Shown: positions 33,552 to 42,548, counted from the first letter of the stretch. The stretch is DNA of 64,000 bases from Deinococcus sp. QL22 (GCF_023370075.1 NZ_CP097149.1:2850001-2914000); one strand, 5' to 3'. The notes: generated by a model from the letters alone, not told the origin. Numbers and translations: made by a program.

Positions 33552-33566
33552 CCTCCACCGGGGAGG
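33552..33566 (+). promoter_or_regulatory. Hairpin sequestering the ribosome binding site
   Basis: CCTCC, 5-nt loop, GGAGG; the GGAGG is the ribosome binding site 4 nt before the ATG at 33571. The stem would mask it, so translation of the small secreted protein could be conditional. Confidence 0.4.
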
Positions 33567-33570
33567 CTCT

Positions 33571-33930
33571 ATGTTCCAGCCACAGTTCAAACAACTGCTC
33601 CATGCCAGTGCCGCTGCGGTACTGTCGGTGGCCTGCGCTGCGTCGGCAGCACAGACGACCATCAGATTCACGGTCACGGTGGTCGGCACCTGCAAAATTC
33701 AGGAGCAGGATGCTGCAGGCGTCACGCTGCGCTGCACCAGAGATTTCAGCCCGGCAGACCCGCGCACCCTGCCCGCTTTACTGGGCCAATTGCCTCCGCA
33801 ACCGTTGGCTCTGGTGGAGATACGGGCCGCTGATGTGGGTGAGGGCGGAACACTGAACCGTTATGTCTTCGCTGCGGCAGCCAACGCCGACCAAGCAGAG
33901 CAGCACGCAGGAGTACTGGCCTTCTACTGA
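33571..33930 (+). CDS. Small secreted protein, possibly pilin-like (119 residues)
   Basis: Signal peptide (residues 1-27, MFQPQFKQLLHASAAAVLSV then ACAASA) and a mature part starting AQTTIRFTVTVVGTCKIQEQ. The pattern TVTVVGTC ... VTLRCTRDFSP, with two Cys about 15 residues apart, recalls the first strands of spore coat U/CsuA-type pilin domains, but the protein is shorter than those. Its end overlaps the convergent usher-like gene by 7 bp. The pilin link is a weak inference supported mainly by that neighbour. Confidence 0.55.
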   Translation: MFQPQFKQLLHASAAAVLSVACAASAAQTTIRFTVTVVGTCKIQEQDAAGVTLRCTRDFSPADPRTLPALLGQLPPQPLALVEIRAADVGEGGTLNRYVFAAAANADQAEQHAGVLAFY

Positions 33931-35822
33931 TCCTGTAAAAGCTGATCCGAGGCCGCTGAGCTGGGGAAACAGAATGCCCGTTCGTCTCCCGGCTGGATAG
34001 TGACCTGACACCGTCTGGCGCTGGTGTTGCTGCGAATCTCTCCCCGAAGCACTCCTGAAGAACTGGGGGTGAGGCCGTAGCCTTCGTCGTCGACCAACAC
34101 GCGCTCGCCATCAATAATGACGTCGGTTCCCCTGGCAACTTCCTGCTCTGACCAGAAGAACCGTACAAAGCGGAACGCTCTGAAGTTTTCGCGCCAGTCC
34201 ACGACTGTGACGCCGCTGAGGGGCGGAACCACTTCTCGCTGCTCTGCGCCCAGGGCCACACCAAATGGCAGCGACGCGAGATCGACCCGCACCGACACGA
34301 CTTCTCCGAGTGGCAGATCGGTGATGAGCGCCTCGCCACGGGCGTCGGTGACCGCAACCTCCGTCCCAGCCACCAACAGGCGCACATTGGGTATACCAGT
34401 CTGGATCAAGAGGGCTTTCTGGGCCAAAACAGGCTTTATTTGTATCGTTCCGTTGGTCAAGATCAACGCACCTGTGGCCTGAGCCGACGCGCCATGCAGC
34501 GCCACGGTTGCCTGCACATTCACTTCGCGGCTAAAGGCGTAGGAGAGCGCGGCATCATCAGAGGACACGTTGAGGCGTACGGCCTGAGTCGGGCCGAGTT
34601 GGTAGCCCAAGCTGCCACTGAGTTGGCTGCCCGTGGGCGCAGACGACACCTGCGCGGCCACTTGCAGGTTGGGCGTAGGCACGAACGACGCACTCAGACC
34701 GATCCGGTAGCTGCCGGGCAACACATCGGCTTGGGCTGAAACACTGCCACGCTGACCAAAAAAATAGGTGGCCGAAGCGCCTGCCTGCCAAGTCTGGGAT
34801 TGAAATCCGGTGGAACCACTGGCTCCCACCAGCCAGTTGAGGCTGGAATACGAGGCTTTGGCCCCCACGACGCTGCTCCGCAAATCATGGAAGGGCAGAA
34901 CGGCAAAGCCCTGCACCTGTCCGGCTCCGAGACTCGTTCCGGCATTCAGGTTGGCCGTGAATCCCTGGCTGACTTGTCCCGCCGAAGTGGTGGCCCGCGC
35001 CGCTTCTAGTGCCCCTGCAAAGCTAAAGCGGTCTTGACTGTAGGTCGCGCTGGCCCGTACAGAAAAGCTGGTGTCTGCCGACGGAGCACGCTGGGCAGAG
35101 GCCTGACCACTGACTGTCCAAGCGTTCGTCAGACCCAGTTGAACTGCTCCGTAACCCGAGAAGGTACCGTTGGAGACCCCCGCCTGTGCGCTGGCCAGAT
35201 AGGCCCCGGCGGGCAGCGCCCGCAGATTGCCGGGCACATCGGTGGTCACTTGCCGTGTGCCGCTCTCGTCGGTGATGTACACCACAACACGGCTGGGGCC
35301 AGAGCCGCTGAGCGGAATGTTACGCAGCGTGAACGACCCGGCGGTGGCCCGAAAGGCCCGGATTCTTTTCAGATTGACGGTGACTTCGATTTCTGCTTCT
35401 ACGGGTAATTCGATGATCAGCTCATCAAGCTGGCGCGTAAAGCCGCCCCGCGCGGAAACCGCTACCCCCCGGAAGCCAGACGAGGCAAACCCCGGATCGT
35501 TGCCGTTTGGGCTGGCATTCCATGCGCCGTAGACCACCAGATTAGGATTGACCGTAAACTGCGCCACCGCCCGGAATTCGGTTGCCGCCTGTTGGGTCGC
35601 CGTGCCGATGCGGGCCAGCAGTCCGGCGTACCCCGCCAGCCGACCCTGTGCGGCACCGACTCCCACGTAGCCCGCACCCGTATAGCTGTTGGGCACGGCC
35701 GACCCGGCCCCGTCCGTCTGGCGGTAAATGGCGTTGCCCTGCGCTCCAGCGTTTATGCCCCAAGATGAACGCTGGGCCTGAGGCTCGCTTGTGGAGTCCT
35801 GTGCCGGATCAGGCAGGCTCAA
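33924..35822 (-). CDS. Usher-like outer-membrane protein (FimD/CsuD type), N-terminal domain absent
   Basis: A 632-residue protein rich in amphipathic beta strands. GFRGVAVSARGG matches the usher barrel entry. Next, LIIELPVEAEIEVTVNLKRI to TDESGTRQVTTDV matches the plug domain, and VRLLVAGTEVAVTDARGEAL with VVPPLSGVTVVDW matches the usher C-terminal domain. About 120 residues expected before the barrel (chaperone-binding N-terminal domain) and a signal peptide are missing. The only recognised start is TTG at 35822; the frame stays open to about 35949 without ATG, GTG or TTG. It could be truncated, or a reduced usher relative exporting the adjacent secreted proteins. Confidence 0.72.
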   Translation of the reverse strand: MSLPDPAQDSTSEPQAQRSSWGINAGAQGNAIYRQTDGAGSAVPNSYTGAGYVGVGAAQGRLAGYAGLLARIGTATQQAATEFRAVAQFTVNPNLVVYGAWNASPNGNDPGFASSGFRGVAVSARGGFTRQLDELIIELPVEAEIEVTVNLKRIRAFRATAGSFTLRNIPLSGSGPSRVVVYITDESGTRQVTTDVPGNLRALPAGAYLASAQAGVSNGTFSGYGAVQLGLTNAWTVSGQASAQRAPSADTSFSVRASATYSQDRFSFAGALEAARATTSAGQVSQGFTANLNAGTSLGAGQVQGFAVLPFHDLRSSVVGAKASYSSLNWLVGASGSTGFQSQTWQAGASATYFFGQRGSVSAQADVLPGSYRIGLSASFVPTPNLQVAAQVSSAPTGSQLSGSLGYQLGPTQAVRLNVSSDDAALSYAFSREVNVQATVALHGASAQATGALILTNGTIQIKPVLAQKALLIQTGIPNVRLLVAGTEVAVTDARGEALITDLPLGEVVSVRVDLASLPFGVALGAEQREVVPPLSGVTVVDWRENFRAFRFVRFFWSEQEVARGTDVIIDGERVLVDDEGYGLTPSSSGVLRGEIRSNTSARRCQVTIQPGDERAFCFPSSAASDQLLQDQ

Positions 35823-35872
35823 ATCCGCGCTGCCGCGGCCCAGCAGATTGAGCGCCGGGGATACATCAAGCG

Positions 35873-36514
35873 TTGGAACGCGCCCTGCAAGCGGGCCTGC
35901 TGGAGCGTGTTCCAGCGCACCTTGACGTGGTGTGGCCCAGTGGTCAATTCAGCGTACCAGACGGCGATCACCCCCTGGCTTTCCGGAGCGAGCTGCAACG
36001 TGCGGCATTGGCCGGAACGCTGGATTCTGCATTGCGGGCCAACCTGCGCCAAAGCAGCGCGGAAACACCTCCACCCAGCGGGGTCTGTCCCAGCATCGTT
36101 CCTTTCGCCGTCCAGGCTGCTCCATCTCGCTCGGCATTTTCTGGCCGTCCAGAAACCACCGTGTCCTTGCCCGGTGGCTACCGCCTGCATCTGTCCCCGC
36201 ACCTCCTGACCGTCTTGCGGCTCGGCGCACGCGGCCACCGCCCACCCGAATTCCGGCTGCATCTGCCTACACCGCCCGGCGCTCGGCACTGGCAGTTCAG
36301 CTTGTGTCTGGCAACACCGTACAGCAGCGCGGACGTGTTTCCCCTGTGCCTGCTGTCCAGCACCGACGCGACAGCTCTGACCCCCATCAGCGTCCCGGAA
36401 AGCGGCCTGTGGTATACGGCGAGCGGCGAATTGACTGCGCCCGGCTCACCCCTGGTCTTGGGCGTCCGGGCGCATGATCTGGTCTTGCATCTGGCCGATT
36501 TCTCGTTGACTTAG
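35873..36514 (+). CDS. Hypothetical protein divergent from the usher-like gene
   Basis: A 213-residue frame with strongly host-like codon use but no recognised family. It begins with a TTG (GTG codons follow at 35927 and 35930) and has no signal peptide, which is odd for its beta-rich look (PPEFRLHLPTPPGARHW, GLWYTASGELTAPGSPLVL). Its 5' end is only 50 bp from the usher-like start, so an inversion or truncation between the two is possible. A competing frame on the other strand (35819-36289) uses rare AGG/AGA codons and is rejected. Confidence 0.5.
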   Translation: MERALQAGLLERVPAHLDVVWPSGQFSVPDGDHPLAFRSELQRAALAGTLDSALRANLRQSSAETPPPSGVCPSIVPFAVQAAPSRSAFSGRPETTVSLPGGYRLHLSPHLLTVLRLGARGHRPPEFRLHLPTPPGARHWQFSLCLATPYSSADVFPLCLLSSTDATALTPISVPESGLWYTASGELTAPGSPLVLGVRAHDLVLHLADFSLT

Positions 36515-36668
36515 AGCAGTGGTCAACCATTCTCTCGACCAAACAGAGTCAGTGGCTCTCATGGAGTGTTCGGATCATGCTTTATGGGACGGTCTTTTAC
36601 GTTCCTCTCGTTGCTCAGCGCAGAGATACTACGTCCACCCCGCCTGACCCAATTAATGCTTCCTGGGA

Positions 36669-37235
36669 TCAGCGCGGCACAAGCGTGAACGTCACGTTCA
36701 GCGTCGCAGAATCACTGCTGCCCGGATAATTGACTTCAAAATCTTTGGGGTTGATCTTAAATTGGGTACTGACATTGACTTTGTTGCCGTCGAGGGTGGC
36801 TTTGACGGGGGCAGTGATCGGCAGGGTCTTGCCTTTGATGGTCAGCTTGCCTGTGGCCGTCGTAGACAGCGTTTGCCCCTGCACCAGCTTGCCGCCCGTC
36901 AGCTTGTCCAGCGTAAATACCGCGTTGGGAAACTTGGCCGCATTAAGCGCCACGTCGCTTTTGGCATGGTCGTCGCGCAGTCCGATGCCTGTTTTGAGCT
37001 TGACCACCGGAACGGTCACGGTGCCTTTGGTGGCGGCCAAATCCACCAGATCAAGCTGCACAGTGCTGGTGACATCGGTCATATTGCCTTTTACATTGAT
37101 GAACCGCACTTTGTGTTCAAAGGTGGCGGTGCCGCCCGCTGCGGTGTAGGGAACGGTGGCAGCAGTGGCAGCCCCCAGCAGGCCGGCTACAAGAGCAGGA
37201 ATTGACAACCAGCGCAAGCTTGAGGGTTGATTCAT
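36669..37235 (-). CDS. YceI family secreted lipid-binding protein
   Basis: A 188-residue exported protein with signal peptide (SIPALVAGLLGAATAA). The lipocalin-like YceI barrel shows TATFEHKVRFINVKG, DDHAKSDVALNAAKFPNAVF and LTIKGKTLPITAPVKA. YceI proteins bind isoprenoid lipids in the envelope; inducibility by base or stress is known in other bacteria. It is divergent from the copper block and shares a compact promoter region with it. Confidence 0.92.
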   Translation of the reverse strand: MNQPSSLRWLSIPALVAGLLGAATAATVPYTAAGGTATFEHKVRFINVKGNMTDVTSTVQLDLVDLAATKGTVTVPVVKLKTGIGLRDDHAKSDVALNAAKFPNAVFTLDKLTGGKLVQGQTLSTTATGKLTIKGKTLPITAPVKATLDGNKVNVSTQFKINPKDFEVNYPGSSDSATLNVTFTLVPR

Positions 37236-37322
37236 GTCTGTATGGTGAAGGGTGGTCAGTGAATGAAATGAGATGAAGCTGACTGAGTCTGAATATTACT
37301 CTACTTTGAAACATCAACTACA

Positions 37323-37356
37323 GGTCATTTATAATTATACTGGAATAACTATGACC
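37323..37356. promoter_or_regulatory. Overlapping divergent promoters inside a GGTCAT/ATGACC palindrome
   Basis: GGTCAT (37323-37328) and ATGACC (37351-37356) flank an A/T-rich core with TATAAT on the + strand (37330-37335), TATACT (37336-37341) and TATAAT on the - strand (37334-37339). The position suits control of yceI and, possibly, the copper genes by one regulator. Confidence 0.45.
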
Positions 37357-37395
37357 ATTTGTCCTTAGGAGGGACATCCCTCTTCTCCCTGTCGC

Positions 37396-37401
37396 TACAC
37401 T
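37396..37401 (+). promoter_or_regulatory. -10 box of DUF2946 gene
   Basis: TACACT, 9 nt before the ATG at 37411. Confidence 0.4.
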
Positions 37402-37410
37402 GCCGACACG

Positions 37411-37803
37411 ATGCAGCGCAGAAGGTGGCACACAACCAAACGCTGGTGGGCGGCCCTGCTGACCCTTCTGGCTGCCTTCGTCTTCCCACTCCGTGGCCCG
37501 CTGATGTCATCGGAGTTCGTACCGCTTGGCCCACAACTACAAATGGGAGCAGCGCCGGGCCACATGCACGGGCAGCCTGCCGGGGACATGACTCGCGCTG
37601 AACGCCGCGAATCCCACAACAGTCAGCACCATCAAGCCCACTGTCTGTTCTGCCTGACCGGGGCCTTTGCGCTTACCGCCGAATCCGCCGCGCCGCCACC
37701 CGCGCCAGTCATTCACCTCACTCCGGCCTCACCCCTTGTGGTGCAGTCCCGCGCCGCCGCACTGCGCCATGCCGATGCCCGTGCGCCACCCTCCCGCGCC
37801 TGA
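37411..37803 (+). CDS. DUF2946-type copper-associated protein
   Basis: A 130-residue exported or membrane protein: one N-terminal hydrophobic helix (WWAALLTLLAAFVFPL), a His/Met-rich stretch (MGAAPGHMHGQPAGDM), HHQAHCLFCLTGAF with the CxxC, and a C-terminal ARAPPSRA, all typical of DUF2946. His, Met and CxxC clusters suggest metal binding in the periplasm. It opens the copper block (YcnI, CopC, CopD). Confidence 0.75.
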   Translation: MQRRRWHTTKRWWAALLTLLAAFVFPLRGPLMSSEFVPLGPQLQMGAAPGHMHGQPAGDMTRAERRESHNSQHHQAHCLFCLTGAFALTAESAAPPPAPVIHLTPASPLVVQSRAAALRHADARAPPSRA

Positions 37804-37915
37804 GCTGAGCCAACAGAACCACACCCTGCATTCCCCGTGAGTAGGAGCCGTCTTGCTGCCCACTGTGTTGCCGCTCTGTATTCCGAACAACGTTCTTTCC
37901 AGCCGGAGGTCTCTT

Positions 37916-38362
37916 ATGTTCAAACCACTGATCCTGACCGTCATGCTCGCTGCTCTCCCCGTTGCCGCCGCCCACGCCACCGTCAGAACCGAAGCGGGGC
38001 TGAGCGAAAGCAAGGTAGGCGCGAGCGAGAGCTACCGCCTGAACGTGCCCACCGAAAAAGAAATCAGCACCACCGAAGTCCGGCTGATGGTTCCGGCGGG
38101 CCTGACCATCACCCGTTTTCAGACCATGCCCGGCTTTACCCGCACCCTGACCACAAACGCCGCCGGACTCGTGACCGAAGTCGTCTGGAAGGGCCGCATC
38201 GCCCCGATGGAATTTGCCCGCTTCCTGTTCAGCGCCCGCAATCCTGCCGAGGCCGGAACACTGAATTGGAAGGTATACCAGAAATACAGTGACGGTTCGG
38301 TGGTCGCGTGGGATGACAGTGACCCCGATAAAGCGCCCGCCAGCAAAACCGCCGTCAAGTAG
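37916..38362 (+). CDS. YcnI/DUF1775 periplasmic copper-binding protein
   Basis: A 148-residue exported protein. After signal peptidase cleavage in [14 protein letters not shown] the mature N-terminus would be His, the copper-brace ligand of the YcnI family. [22 protein letters not shown] and the Trp motif [16 protein letters not shown] are conserved features. GGAGG lies 8 nt upstream of the ATG at 37916. It is followed by copC after a hairpin. Confidence 0.85.
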   Translation: MFKPLILTVMLAALPVAAAHATVRTEAGLSESKVGASESYRLNVPTEKEISTTEVRLMVPAGLTITRFQTMPGFTRTLTTNAAGLVTEVVWKGRIAPMEFARFLFSARNPAEAGTLNWKVYQKYSDGSVVAWDDSDPDKAPASKTAVK

Positions 38363-38425
38363 TCGTCACCGCCGATCAAACGCCTGTGAGCCTGATCTGA
38401 CAGGCTGAGAGCGTTCCCGTTCACC

Positions 38426-38458
38426 GGGCGGAAGGCCTATCGTTTCAGCCTTCCGCCC
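38426..38458 (+). terminator. Hairpin between ycnI and copC
   Basis: An 11-bp perfect stem GGGCGGAAGGC (38426-38436) with its complement at 38448-38458 and an 11-nt loop, no U-run, 23 nt before copC. It is more likely a processing or partial attenuation signal than a full terminator. Confidence 0.5.
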
Positions 38459-38480
38459 CATTCGCCCCGGAGGTTTTCCC

Positions 38481-38879
38481 TTGACCCGTCTCTTTGCCTT
38501 GCTCTTGGCCGCTGCCCTCGGCACGGCCTCTGCCCACACCGAAGTCACCGTGGTCAGCCCCACGTCCACCCTGCCCGCGTCGGCCCCCAAAGCCGTACAG
38601 CTGAGCTTTGCAGAACCGGTAAACCTGCGGTTTGCCACCTTCCGTGTATTGCCGATGCCCGCCGGAAAAACCCCTGCTGAGGCCACCAGGCTGGCGCTGG
38701 CGCTGAAGCCCGGTTCTCCACAGTTGGTCAATACTGGCCCCGTTCCCAGCGGCATGGCGGCCAAACTCAGCTTGTCCCTCAAGCCCAATCTGAAAGCAGG
38801 CCCATACCTGATCGCGTGGGCGATTTTATCTGAGGACGGCCACCCGGTCACTGGCCAAAGCTTGTTCCGCGTCCGGTGA
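38481..38879 (+). CDS. CopC domain copper-binding protein
   Basis: A 132-residue periplasmic protein. Signal peptide MTRLFALLLAAALGTASA; mature N-terminus HTEV provides the N-terminal His of the Cu(II) brace. The cupredoxin-like fold ends with YLIAWAILSEDGHPVTGQSL, whose DGHP His is the second ligand. The TTG start at 38481 follows GGAGG. Coupled to copD (GTGA overlap). Confidence 0.9.
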   Translation: MTRLFALLLAAALGTASAHTEVTVVSPTSTLPASAPKAVQLSFAEPVNLRFATFRVLPMPAGKTPAEATRLALALKPGSPQLVNTGPVPSGMAAKLSLSLKPNLKAGPYLIAWAILSEDGHPVTGQSLFRVR

Positions 38880-39682
38880 TTCCGCTCCTGATCCTCGCTA
38901 AAGGACTGCTGTACGCGGGCGTCGTTTTGCTGGTAGGCGGCATTTTCACCCGCCGAGAGCTGACGCCCGCTCATCCTGCCCGCCGAATCCTGGGCGTGGG
39001 CGGCCTGCTGCTGCTGGTTGGGGTATTCCTGACGTTACTGGGCACGCTGGCCGTGGTGGGCTTCACCGCTCCTGCCGACTACCTCGATTACCTGACCCAG
39101 ACCGGAGCGGGCCGTGCCCTGACGCTGCTCCTGATCGGTGGGCTGTTGCTGCTGGCCGCCGAATTGGGGCAGTGGCCCCGCCCCCTCACGGCCGCTGCCG
39201 CCGCCCTGACTCTCTGGGGACTGGCCGGAGTCGGACACGGCGCGACGCACGGCCCGACCGTTCGCCTGCTGCATGTGGTTCATGCCGGGGCGATGTGCAT
39301 TTGGGTGGGCGGCGTGCTGGCCCTCCTAACCCTGCGCGGGGCTGGCCCCCAACACGCCGCCCGCTTTACGCCGGTAGCCACTGCCTGCGTCTTCGCTCTC
39401 GCCCTCACCGGAACGTTTGCCACACTGGAACACGCCGGAACGCTCTGGGGCGTCTGGAACAGCAGCTACGGCGTGACGCTGATGGTCAAACTGGGTGTGG
39501 TTGCTCTGGCGCTGCTGGCCGCACTGCTGGCCCGCCGCGCCTTTGCCCGCGCTCTGGGGATTCGGCCCCAGTTGGCGCTGGAATTGACCCTGCTGGTGGG
39601 TGTGCTGGCCGTCACCGCTACCCTGTCCGAAACGCCGCCGCCAACGCATGAGTCGGGGCAGATGAACATGGAAGGGCATTGA
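38876..39682 (+). CDS. CopD family copper transport membrane protein
   Basis: A 268-residue inner-membrane protein with about eight helices. The CopD signature with His residues is LLHVVHAGAMCIWVGGVLAL at mid-length, and the C-terminal tail (ETPPPTHESGQMNMEGH) is Met/His-rich. It is thought to move copper across the cytoplasmic membrane with CopC. Confidence 0.87.
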   Translation: MIPLLILAKGLLYAGVVLLVGGIFTRRELTPAHPARRILGVGGLLLLVGVFLTLLGTLAVVGFTAPADYLDYLTQTGAGRALTLLLIGGLLLLAAELGQWPRPLTAAAAALTLWGLAGVGHGATHGPTVRLLHVVHAGAMCIWVGGVLALLTLRGAGPQHAARFTPVATACVFALALTGTFATLEHAGTLWGVWNSSYGVTLMVKLGVVALALLAALLARRAFARALGIRPQLALELTLLVGVLAVTATLSETPPPTHESGQMNMEGH

Positions 39683-39704
39683 GTGGGATGTGGAATAGGG
39701 GAGG

Positions 39705-39736
39705 GCGTCTCAGGGTCGAGGGTCTCAGGGACTGAG
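39705..39736. repeat. Intergenic inverted-repeat family, short copy
   Basis: GCGTCTCAGGGTCGAGGGTC followed by TCAGGGACTGAG matches an arm of the family; it lies after copD and before the aspartate kinase gene. I see no gene in the remaining gap to 39865. Confidence 0.5.
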
Positions 39737-39865
39737 AAAAGACCTAGGGCATTGAACAGGCGATACGATTTAGGGTTCAAAGGCCAACGCCTACCTCCTC
39801 TTCCAGCCCCGCTTGCCCAGACGCCCCCGCTGCCCTGACTGGCCGGGGGCTTCATACTGCTGGGT

Positions 39866-41281
39866 ATGTCAGACGCTCCCACCTTACTCGTCATGAAATT
39901 CGGCGGCACCAACATGGGCGCTGCCCGCGCCATTCGCCACAGCGCCTCTCTGGCAGGCCGCAGCGTGCGGGAGGGGGTGCGCGTGGTGGTGGTGGTGTCG
40001 GCTATGGCGGGCGTGACCAACCAACTGTTAGGGCTGGCCGACGCCGCCCAGACGGGCGATATTGCCGCGGCCAACGACGAAATTGCCGCCATGCGAACCC
40101 GTCACTTCACAGCGGCACAGGAACTCGGCGCGGCCCCCGACAGCGACGCCGTGCGCGAAATCCGCGAGATGCACGAAACACTGCGTCAGGCGGTGTACGG
40201 CGTGTACCTGCTGCGCGAACTGACGCCCCGCAGCCGTGACCTGATCGTGGCCTTCGGTGAGAGGTTGTCTGCGCCCCTGATGACGCTGGCCCTTGAACAG
40301 TCGGGCGTTCGTGCCCACCACGTTACCGGCGGCGAGGCAGGCATCGTCACCGACACGCACTTCGGCAATGCGCGGCCCCTGCCCTCTGCCTACGCCCGCA
40401 TCAAAGACCGGCTGAGCGGCCTGCTGAACGCGGGCGTAACGCCTGTTGTGGCCGGATTCATGGGCGAGACCGAACAGGGCGCACTGACCACGCTGGGGCG
40501 CGGCGGCACCGATTTCAGCGCCACGATTATCGGCAAGGCGCTGGGAGCCACCGAAGTCTGGGCGTGGAAAGATGTAGACGGCGTGATGAGTGCCGACCCC
40601 AGAGTCGTGAAAGACGCCCGCAACATCGAAATCCTGAGCTACGGCGAGGTGATGGAACTGGCCTACTTTGGGGCCAAAGTGCTGCACCCGCTGGCCGTAA
40701 CCCCATTGCAAGAGAGCGGCATTCCCCTGCGTGTCAAGAGCGCCGCCGACCCCGATTTCCCCGGAACGCTGGTGCAGGCCGAACCTCACGACGACGCCCG
40801 TCATCCGGTCAAAGCCGTGACTGCCATTCGTAACGTCAGCATCATCAACGTGACCGGGGCAGGCGTGCTGGGCGTGCCCGAAGTCGTCGCCAGCCTGTTC
40901 AGCGCCATCGCCCGAGAAAACATTACCCTGCTGATGGTGTCTCAGAGCAGTTCTATGAGCAACGTGTCATTGGCTGTGCAGAGCGTGTACGCCGAGCGCA
41001 CCGTCTTGGCCCTGCGTGCGGCGGTGAGCGGCGAACTGAAGGTAGAGGAACAACCCGGCGTGGCCGTCCTCGCCATCGTGGGTAGCGGCATGCGCGGGCA
41101 AAAAGGCGTAGCCGCCAAATTGTTCGGGGCGCTCGCAGGCGACGACGTGAACATTCTGATGATCAGCCAGGGCAGCAGCGAGCTGAACATCAGCGTGGCC
41201 GTAGAAGATGCACAGGTGGAACACGCGACGCGGGCGGTGCACGGGGCGTTTGCACTGCAGGAAGTGGCAAGCAGAGTGTAA
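39866..41281 (+). CDS. Aspartate kinase
   Basis: A 471-residue enzyme making aspartyl phosphate for threonine and methionine (lysine uses the aminoadipate route in this lineage). [10 protein letters not shown] is the N-terminal signature, [20 protein letters not shown] the nucleotide loop, and two C-terminal ACT domains ([40 protein letters not shown]) give allosteric control. The layout is closer to the kinase half of ThrA than to short LysC. It ends at a bidirectional terminator. Confidence 0.93.
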   Translation: MSDAPTLLVMKFGGTNMGAARAIRHSASLAGRSVREGVRVVVVVSAMAGVTNQLLGLADAAQTGDIAAANDEIAAMRTRHFTAAQELGAAPDSDAVREIREMHETLRQAVYGVYLLRELTPRSRDLIVAFGERLSAPLMTLALEQSGVRAHHVTGGEAGIVTDTHFGNARPLPSAYARIKDRLSGLLNAGVTPVVAGFMGETEQGALTTLGRGGTDFSATIIGKALGATEVWAWKDVDGVMSADPRVVKDARNIEILSYGEVMELAYFGAKVLHPLAVTPLQESGIPLRVKSAADPDFPGTLVQAEPHDDARHPVKAVTAIRNVSIINVTGAGVLGVPEVVASLFSAIARENITLLMVSQSSSMSNVSLAVQSVYAERTVLALRAAVSGELKVEEQPGVAVLAIVGSGMRGQKGVAAKLFGALAGDDVNILMISQGSSELNISVAVEDAQVEHATRAVHGAFALQEVASRV

Positions 41282-41375
41282 AGCTGGGTGGCAGGAAAGG
41301 CGTGGTGGCCCAATGAGTACCCCTCTGAGCATTGTCGAGAACGGCTAGAACACTGCACCAACTCAACCACAACAA

Positions 41376-41420
41376 AGAGGGCGAATTTGGAGTCACTCCA
41401 GTTCGCCCTCTGTCATTTTT
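41376..41420. terminator. Bidirectional terminator between aspartate kinase and PAP2 genes
   Basis: AGAGGGCGAA pairs with TTCGCCCTCT (41402-41411), and the inner TGGAGT/ACTCCA extends the stem; a T-run follows on the + side. Confidence 0.85.
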
Positions 41421-41426
41421 AACCCC

Positions 41427-42143
41427 TCACCGTGTATCCCGTTCCCCTTTCGGAGACTTCCTCAGCCCCGGCCAGCGTCGTCCCATCAGCAGATATAGCC
41501 CGGCCACCCACGCCGACGACGCCAGAAAGCCTGCCAACACATCCGATGGGTAATGCACGCCCAGATAATTGCGGCTGGCCCCGACTGCCACGGCCCACAG
41601 CCCGGCTACCACTGCCACCGGCCAGCCCGCCCGTGAGCGCCAGAACACCACGATCAGCGCGAAGCCGAACGCGGCGTTGCTCATGGCGTGTCCACTGGGA
41701 AAACTGAACCCCGGCTCGCGCACCAACGCCTCCAAAATATCTGGTCTGGCACGTTGGAAGAACAGTTTGGCGGCTCCATTTAAGAGTGCCGCTCCCGCCA
41801 AAGCCAAGATCAAAAACCAGCCGTGTGCCTTGGCTCCGCCGCGTGCCAGCATAAAAGCGATCAGGGCCGTGACCACCGGCAGTACCGCGAAGCCGCCCAG
41901 TACGGCTAAAGCGTTGGCGACGGCCGTCAGCTCCGGCGTGCGCTGAGCGCGGTACCACGCCAAAATAGAACTGTCCCAGGGAAAACCGCCGTCACGAAAG
42001 ACATCCTCGGCCAATTCCAAAAACAGTAGGAGTGGAGCCAAGACGCCGATCAGCAGCAGCACTAACGCCCGCCAATTGGCCTTTAAAAACGCCCACAATT
42101 CCCGGCGTGTGAAGTGCCACTTCAGATGCAGCCCAGACATAGG
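41427..42143 (-). CDS. PAP2 family membrane phosphatase
   Basis: A 238-residue protein with six predicted membrane helices. The three phosphatase motifs are [15 protein letters not shown] and [12 protein letters not shown]. Such enzymes dephosphorylate phosphatidate or undecaprenyl pyrophosphate. I place the start at the ATG 42143, 7 nt after TTTAAT; GTG at 42164 and ATG at 42149 are in-frame alternatives. Confidence 0.9.
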   Translation of the reverse strand, partial: PMSGLHLKWHFTRRELWAFLKANWRALVLLLIGVLAPLLLFLELAEDVFRDGGFPWDSSILAWYRAQRTPELTAVANALAVLGGFAVLPVVTALIAFMLARGGAKAHGWFLILALAGAALLNGAAKLFFQRARPDILEALVREPGFSFPSGHAMSNAAFGFALIVVFWRSRAGWPVAVVAGLWAVAVGASRNYLGVHYPSDVLAGFLASSAWVAGLYLLMGRRWPGLRKSPKGERDTR

Positions 42144-42164
42144 GGGCATTAAAGCATTGTCCAC

Positions 42165-42548
42165 CGCAGGTCAGCGCAAGCCTAAAGCAATGGCTCAGGC
42201 AGCTTCTGGCGGGGGCTGGACGGGCAACTTCCTTATTTGCCATCATCCAAAAAATAGTTCCGGCCACCCAGATAGAGCCATTCCAAACCAATGCGCCCGC
42301 CAGCAGTCCAGCCCTCAGCAGCATCTTCCAGTGCGGGAAGTTAAATGGGAATAACTAAGTCAAAAGGATACAAACAAACGGCAGGGACACTTAAAGTCTG
42401 AATAACAAAACAGATCAGCATAAGCCACCCGGCTCAGTCACCTCTGCGCCACTTGCGTCATGCGCCGCACCCTCACCAAAGCGCACCATAAAGCACAAGA
42501 AAGGCGCACCACCGGGCCACCCACAGGCCGCGCCCCAAGAGGAACACC
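42165..42548. other. Gap with no supported gene between PAP2 and the small CDS
   Basis: About 380 bp. A short - strand stretch (42184-42324) could encode a hydrophobic helix (LLAGALVWNGSIWVAGTIFW) but runs out of frame into the PAP2 gene and has no ribosome binding site. Nothing else is supported. Confidence 0.4.

Noticed and set aside
35819..36289. 156-codon frame on the - strand upstream of the usher-like gene, considered as its missing N-terminal domain
   Set aside because: Uses AGG, AGA and GGA codons unlike the host and has no usher N-terminal motif; the opposite strand has normal codon use.
42184..42324. Possible small membrane protein on the - strand upstream of PAP2
   Set aside because: Only one hydrophobic stretch, no ribosome binding site, and the frame runs into the PAP2 gene out of phase.
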